Source: an uncultured Clostridia bacterium (GTDB lineage Bacteria; Bacillota; Clostridia; Peptostreptococcales; Anaerovoracaceae). From it: a stretch of 17,273 nt of DNA. Under the pieces are notes generated by a model that searched no databases, was not told where the DNA came from, and worked only from the letters and a program-made list of their open reading frames with translations. This document shows, piece after piece, positions 14,294 through 17,273 of this stretch; position 1 is the stretch's first letter, and the number at the start of each line of letters is the position of its first letter. The stretch covers positions 1 to 17,273 of the forward strand of contig CALLHZ010000004.1 in NCBI GenBank assembly GCA_938009115.1, written 5' to 3'. The translations under genes were made by a program, and so were the position numbers.

Positions 14294-14404
14294 TTTATCA
14301 AATTGGTGAAAAGCAGCCACGGGCAAAATAGAGGATCTGAGAAAAACGAAAGGCGCTTACAGCCTTGAAAATCACGGTTTTCATATATGGAGTCCCTTGC
14401 GGCA

Positions 14405-14433
14405 TTGAAAAATTGAGAATCGTTTGGTATAGT
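14405..14433 (+). promoter_or_regulatory. Promoter of the potABCD operon
   Basis: TTGAAA (14405-14410) and TATAGT (14428-14433) are 17 bases apart, each with 5 of 6 consensus matches. Transcription would begin near 14440, leaving a leader of about 40 bases before potA. The -10 lies inside the candidate operator box 2. Confidence 0.75.
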
Positions 14434-14437
14434 AAAC
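14422..14437 (+). promoter_or_regulatory. TGGTATAGTAA box 2 on the pot -10 (candidate operator)
   Basis: GTTTGGTATAGTAAAC is an imperfect palindrome (GTTT..TATA..AAAC) centred between 14429 and 14430. Its core TGGTATAGTAA (14425-14435) repeats exactly at 14283-14293. Because it covers the -10 of the pot promoter, a bound GntR protein would block RNA polymerase. This is inference from position and repetition. Confidence 0.55.
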
Positions 14438-14481
14438 TTGTTCGATTTGTCACTGAAAGCTGCAGGAGGTAATGAGGATAG

Positions 14482-15582
14482 ATGTCTGATTCGATTGTGT
14501 CGCTTCGAGGCGTATATAAAAGATTCGGGAAGAATACGGTAGTCCGGGATATGAACCTGGAAATATTACCCGGCGAATTCCTCACACTGCTTGGCCCTTC
14601 CGGATGTGGCAAGACCACAACGCTGCGGATGATCGCAGGCTTCGAGGAGACCTCTGCGGGCACGATCACAGTCGAAGGCGAAAGCGTGGAAAACAAAGAG
14701 CCCTATCAGCGTGATGTCAACACGGTATTTCAGAATTATGCCTTGTTTCCTCACATGACGGTATTCAATAACGTGGCTTACGGTTTGACGATACGGAAAG
14801 TCTCCAAAGCGGAAATTGCTTCGAGAGTGGCCGCTATGATCGACCTTGTCCAGCTGAAAGGGTATGAGGACCGGAAGCCGGATGAATTGTCCGGAGGGCA
14901 GAAGCAGCGGGTCGCCATTGCCAGGGCCCTGATCAATAATCCGAAAGTACTGCTGCTGGACGAGCCTCTGGGCGCTTTGGACCTGAAGCTGCGCAAGCAG
15001 ATGCAGGTCGAGCTGAAGCGTCTTCAAAAGCGCTTGGGCATCACCTTCGTCTATGTGACCCACGACCAGGAGGAAGCCCTCACCATGAGCGACCGGATCG
15101 CTGTGATGCGGGAGGGCGTCGTGGAGCAGCTGGGGACGCCAACGGAGATCTATGATTATCCGCGAACGCGGTTTGTGGCGGGCTTTATCGGAGAGTCCAA
15201 TCTGTTCGACGGCAGCGTGGAGGAAGTTCGCGACGGGCTTATGACTGTGCGGACGGAAGCAGGGAGGCTTCTTGTGAACGGAGAGGGTTTCATGGCCGGC
15301 GAGCAGCTCCACATATCCATCCGGCCCGAATATGTTGAATTTTCCAAGGTGCCTGCCGAAGGCTTTGACATTCCCGGCCGCATCAAGGATTTCATTTATA
15401 TGGGAACAGTCATCAAGACAGCTGTGGATCTGCGAAACGGCCAGGAGATCAAGTTTTCACGTTTTGAGCAGGACCAGTCCCTTCAGGCCGGCGATGCGGT
15501 GTTTCTGCACTGGAAGCCGTCCAGAGCGGTTGCCATCAAGTGGAAAGCGGAAGCGGGTGAGCGAAATGAAAAAGAAGAATAG
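14482..15582 (+). CDS. potA: Spermidine/putrescine ABC transporter ATP-binding protein PotA
   Basis: A 366-residue ABC ATPase that powers polyamine import from the cytoplasmic face. The nucleotide-binding domain has Walker A GPSGCGKTT (38-46), a Q-loop in VFQNYALFPHMTV, signature LSGGQKQRV (136-144), Walker B LLLDEP (157-162) and the switch His194 in VTHDQEEA. The C-terminal 130 residues form a TOBE-type regulatory domain, with IRPEYVEF and a final KPSRAVAIK. Length matches PotA (E. coli 378). The ATG at 14482 has AGGAGG at 14464-14469 and a closer GAGGA at 14474-14478. It overlaps potB by 17 bases. PotA-like ATPases also serve phosphonate and thiamine importers, but the PotB and PotC neighbours favour polyamines. 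Confidence 0.94.
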   Translation: MSDSIVSLRGVYKRFGKNTVVRDMNLEILPGEFLTLLGPSGCGKTTTLRMIAGFEETSAGTITVEGESVENKEPYQRDVNTVFQNYALFPHMTVFNNVAYGLTIRKVSKAEIASRVAAMIDLVQLKGYEDRKPDELSGGQKQRVAIARALINNPKVLLLDEPLGALDLKLRKQMQVELKRLQKRLGITFVYVTHDQEEALTMSDRIAVMREGVVEQLGTPTEIYDYPRTRFVAGFIGESNLFDGSVEEVRDGLMTVRTEAGRLLVNGEGFMAGEQLHISIRPEYVEFSKVPAEGFDIPGRIKDFIYMGTVIKTAVDLRNGQEIKFSRFEQDQSLQAGDAVFLHWKPSRAVAIKWKAEAGERNEKEE

Positions 15583-16420
15583 ACTTCCCGCGCTGGCCAT
15601 GGCTGGCCCCGTTTCCCTGTGGATGGTCCTTTTCGTTACGGTACCCATGTTTTTCATCATCTTTATCAGTTTCATGTCCCGGGGCATTTTCGGCGATGTA
15701 GTGTACGATCCGTCCATGGAGAGTTACCTGACATTATTGGACAGCACCTATTTCAATGTGATATCGAAGTCTCTCAAAGTGGCCGCTTTTACCACGCTGG
15801 CATGTCTCGGCCTGGGTTATCCCTTTGCCTATTATATTGCCAAACGCCCCAAGGATCAGGCCGCGAAATACATCACGCTCATCATGATCCCTTTCTGGAC
15901 CAATACGCTGATGCGTCTGAACAGTTGGCTGCTTTTGTTTCAGACCAGCGGTCCGGTGAACAATTTTCTTCAAAATTCGGGCATCACGGATGCGCCTGTC
16001 CGGTTTGTCTACACCGACGAACTCGTAGCCCTCGGCATGGTTACGAGCATGCTGCCCTTCGCCGTATTGCCGATGTACAGTTCCATCGAAAAGCTCAACA
16101 AATCACTGCTGGAAGCATCCGCCGACCTGGGCGCCGATGCAAGGACGACCTTCAAAAAAATAACTCTGCCACTCACGTTCCCGGGAATTTTCTCGGCGAT
16201 CATTCTCGTTTTCATTCCTTCCCTCGGAGTCTACACGGTTCCGGACATGTTGGGCGGCGGAAAAGTACTGTACATCGGCAATATCATCAAGAATCAATTC
16301 GGCATGATCAGAAATTGGCCTCTGGGTGCCGCCTTATCCTGTCTGCTCATTGCCATCACAGGGCTGCTTATCTTCCTGTACACGCGATTTACGAGCATCG
16401 AAGACATGGAGGTGGTATAA
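15566..16420 (+). CDS. potB: Spermidine/putrescine ABC transporter permease PotB
   Basis: A 284-residue inner-membrane permease with about six helices. The EAA loop that docks on PotA is EASADLGADARTTFKKI, followed by TLPLTFPGI. Strong resemblance to E. coli PotB (from memory) is seen in IPFWTNTLMRLNSWLLLF, LPMYSSIEKLNKSLLEASAD and the stretch MLGGGKVLYIGNIIKNQF, which argues for a true polyamine system. The start at 15566 lies 17 bases inside potA; longer in-frame starts reach far into potA and add non-membrane sequence. The ribosome site is weak (GCGGGTGAG), fitting translational coupling to potA. Basic N-terminus MKKKNR precedes helix 1, as expected for a cytoplasmic start. Confidence 0.94.
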   Translation: MKKKNRLPALAMAGPVSLWMVLFVTVPMFFIIFISFMSRGIFGDVVYDPSMESYLTLLDSTYFNVISKSLKVAAFTTLACLGLGYPFAYYIAKRPKDQAAKYITLIMIPFWTNTLMRLNSWLLLFQTSGPVNNFLQNSGITDAPVRFVYTDELVALGMVTSMLPFAVLPMYSSIEKLNKSLLEASADLGADARTTFKKITLPLTFPGIFSAIILVFIPSLGVYTVPDMLGGGKVLYIGNIIKNQFGMIRNWPLGAALSCLLIAITGLLIFLYTRFTSIEDMEVV

Positions 16421-17248
16421 ATGTCCATGAGCCCCAGAGCTCGGAAAAAACGCTCTTACAAGACCCTGGCTGATCTGTATGCGATCTTCATTTACGCGGT
16501 TTTCTATATTCCCGTGGTCGTGATGATGGTCTTTTCCTTCAACGACCAGCGCAACAACTATTATTGGGTCGGCTTCACCACGAAGTGGTACGGCGAGCTG
16601 TTCAACAATCACGCCCTCACCGACAGCCTTTGGTATTCGGTAGTCATCGCAGTTTTAGCCACCCTGATATCCGTCACCATCGGCACCATCGGCGCCCTTG
16701 GATTGCGAAAATTCGAATTCAAAGGGCGACGGTTCGTCAATCAGATGCTGTATATCCCCATCATCGTACCGGAAATCGTTCTGGCAGTTGCGATCCTGGT
16801 TGTCTTCATGACGGTCGGCATGCGGCTGGGTATGGGAAGCATCCTGATCGGGCATTGCACCTTCTGCATTCCTTATGCGGTGGTGACCATCAAGGGGCGG
16901 ATCAGCGGAGACGACAACAGCCTGGAAGAGGCTTCCATGGATCTTGGGGCGAACCGGCTCCAGACATTTTTCCGTGTCACACTGCCCAGCATCATGCCCG
17001 GCGTCATGAGCGCAGCTTTTCTTTCGTTTACGCTCTCCATCGACGATGTGGTGATGAGCAATATGCTGGCTGGCGCCAAGCAGTCCACGCTGCCGGTGCT
17101 GATCCTGTCCATGAGTCGCAGCGGGGTGACCCCGGACGCCAATGCGCTGACGACCATCATGATTCTGACCATCGTCTTTGCGATGGTTTTGAATAATTAT
17201 GTAAAGAGTGCGTTTAAGAAACGCAGAAAGAAGGAGGTAAATCTATGA
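16421..17248 (+). CDS. potC: Spermidine/putrescine ABC transporter permease PotC
   Basis: A 275-residue permease that pairs with PotB to form the membrane channel. It has about six helices and the EAA loop EEASMDLGANRLQTFFRVTL with PSIMPGV. Similarity to E. coli PotC is clear at GFTTKWYGELFNNHAL, HCTFCIPYAVVTI and the stretch SFTLSIDDVVMSNM, then SGVTPDANALTT. The ATG directly follows the potB stop codon, with GGAGG at 16408-16412 inside the end of potB. Its stop overlaps the potD start (ATGA), so the whole set is one translationally coupled operon. The C-terminal tail KSAFKKRRKKEVNL is basic and cytoplasmic. Confidence 0.95.
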   Translation: MSMSPRARKKRSYKTLADLYAIFIYAVFYIPVVVMMVFSFNDQRNNYYWVGFTTKWYGELFNNHALTDSLWYSVVIAVLATLISVTIGTIGALGLRKFEFKGRRFVNQMLYIPIIVPEIVLAVAILVVFMTVGMRLGMGSILIGHCTFCIPYAVVTIKGRISGDDNSLEEASMDLGANRLQTFFRVTLPSIMPGVMSAAFLSFTLSIDDVVMSNMLAGAKQSTLPVLILSMSRSGVTPDANALTTIMILTIVFAMVLNNYVKSAFKKRRKKEVNL

Positions 17249-17273
17249 GTCTCAAAAAGTTGACGGCCGTACT
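17245..17273 (+). CDS. potD: Start of a probable polyamine-binding protein gene PotD (runs off window)
   Basis: Only nine codons are visible (MSLKKLTAV), a charged start that could open a lipoprotein or Sec signal peptide. The ATG overlaps the potC stop as ATGA and has AAGGAGG at 17231-17237, 7 bases away. Position after potABC makes the substrate-binding protein PotD the expected product. The identity rests on context, since too little sequence is present for a family call. Confidence 0.65.

Larger units (their letters stand above)
14193..14481. other. Divergent control region between gntR pair and potABCD
   Basis: The 289 bases carry the GntR promoter on the minus strand, the pot promoter on the plus strand, and repeated GGTATA boxes, all listed separately. 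A small GAAAA/TTTTC inverted repeat (14367-14382) adds little. I see no coding sequence or known riboswitch here. Confidence 0.6.

Noticed and set aside
14472..14489. Five-codon reading frame (MRIDV) overlapping the potA start, a possible leader peptide
   Set aside because: The AGGAGG at 14464-14469 is only 2 bases from its ATG, too close for initiation, and nothing else suggests attenuation.
1..17273. CRISPR arrays, insertion sequences, phage or toxin-antitoxin modules
   Set aside because: No regularly spaced repeats, transposase motifs, long terminal inverted repeats or phage-like genes were found on either strand by reading.

Overview
The window reads as an ordinary chromosomal stretch of a low-to-mid-GC Gram-positive bacterium, most likely an anaerobic member of the Bacillota (Clostridia). 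The pointers are strong AGGAGG-type ribosome binding sites before nearly every gene, TTG and GTG starts, a short two-helix SecG, a K+-dependent membrane pyrophosphatase, a TipA-like MerR regulator and UTRA-type GntR regulators. I infer the lineage from family resemblance only; there is no rRNA or marker gene to settle it. I see no insertion sequence, phage gene, CRISPR array, tRNA or rRNA.

Left part (1-4723). The 3' end of an ilvD-like dehydratase gene is followed by secG with its own promoter. A hairpin precedes hppA, which encodes a membrane pyrophosphatase whose visible residues match the K+-dependent, probably Na+-pumping class, and hppA ends at a strong terminator. A new promoter then reads an ADP-ribosylglycohydrolase gene and a DUF1461-type membrane protein gene that probably starts at TTG.

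Middle part (4800-11843). Six closely packed genes on the plus strand end at a strong terminator: a RocB-like M20 peptidase, an MscS channel, a class II ketose-bisphosphate aldolase, a PfkB sugar kinase, an EIIC-type membrane protein with no EIIA or EIIB beside it, and an unusual phosphohexomutase. Kinase, aldolase, membrane permease and mutase look like a sugar uptake and breakdown module. The sugar cannot be named from sequence. A perfect hairpin without a U-tract lies between the EIIC and mutase genes.

Right part (11844-17273). A TipA-like MerR regulator sits behind a promoter with the 19-bp spacer and dyad typical of MerR control, pointing to autoregulation. A bidirectional terminator separates it from two tandem, translationally coupled GntR/UTRA regulators on the minus strand. 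These diverge from a potABCD polyamine ABC transporter operon that runs off the window's right edge in the first codons of potD. The divergent intergenic region has a good promoter for each side and repeated GGTATA-containing boxes, one lying on the pot -10 element. This suggests that the two GntR proteins control the transporter.

Most of this window is recognisable biology. The least ordinary parts are the six-gene sugar/peptidase/channel cluster with its lone EIIC, the mutase with a four-cysteine cluster, and the double GntR control of a polyamine transporter. I do not see convincing evidence for a wholly new system.
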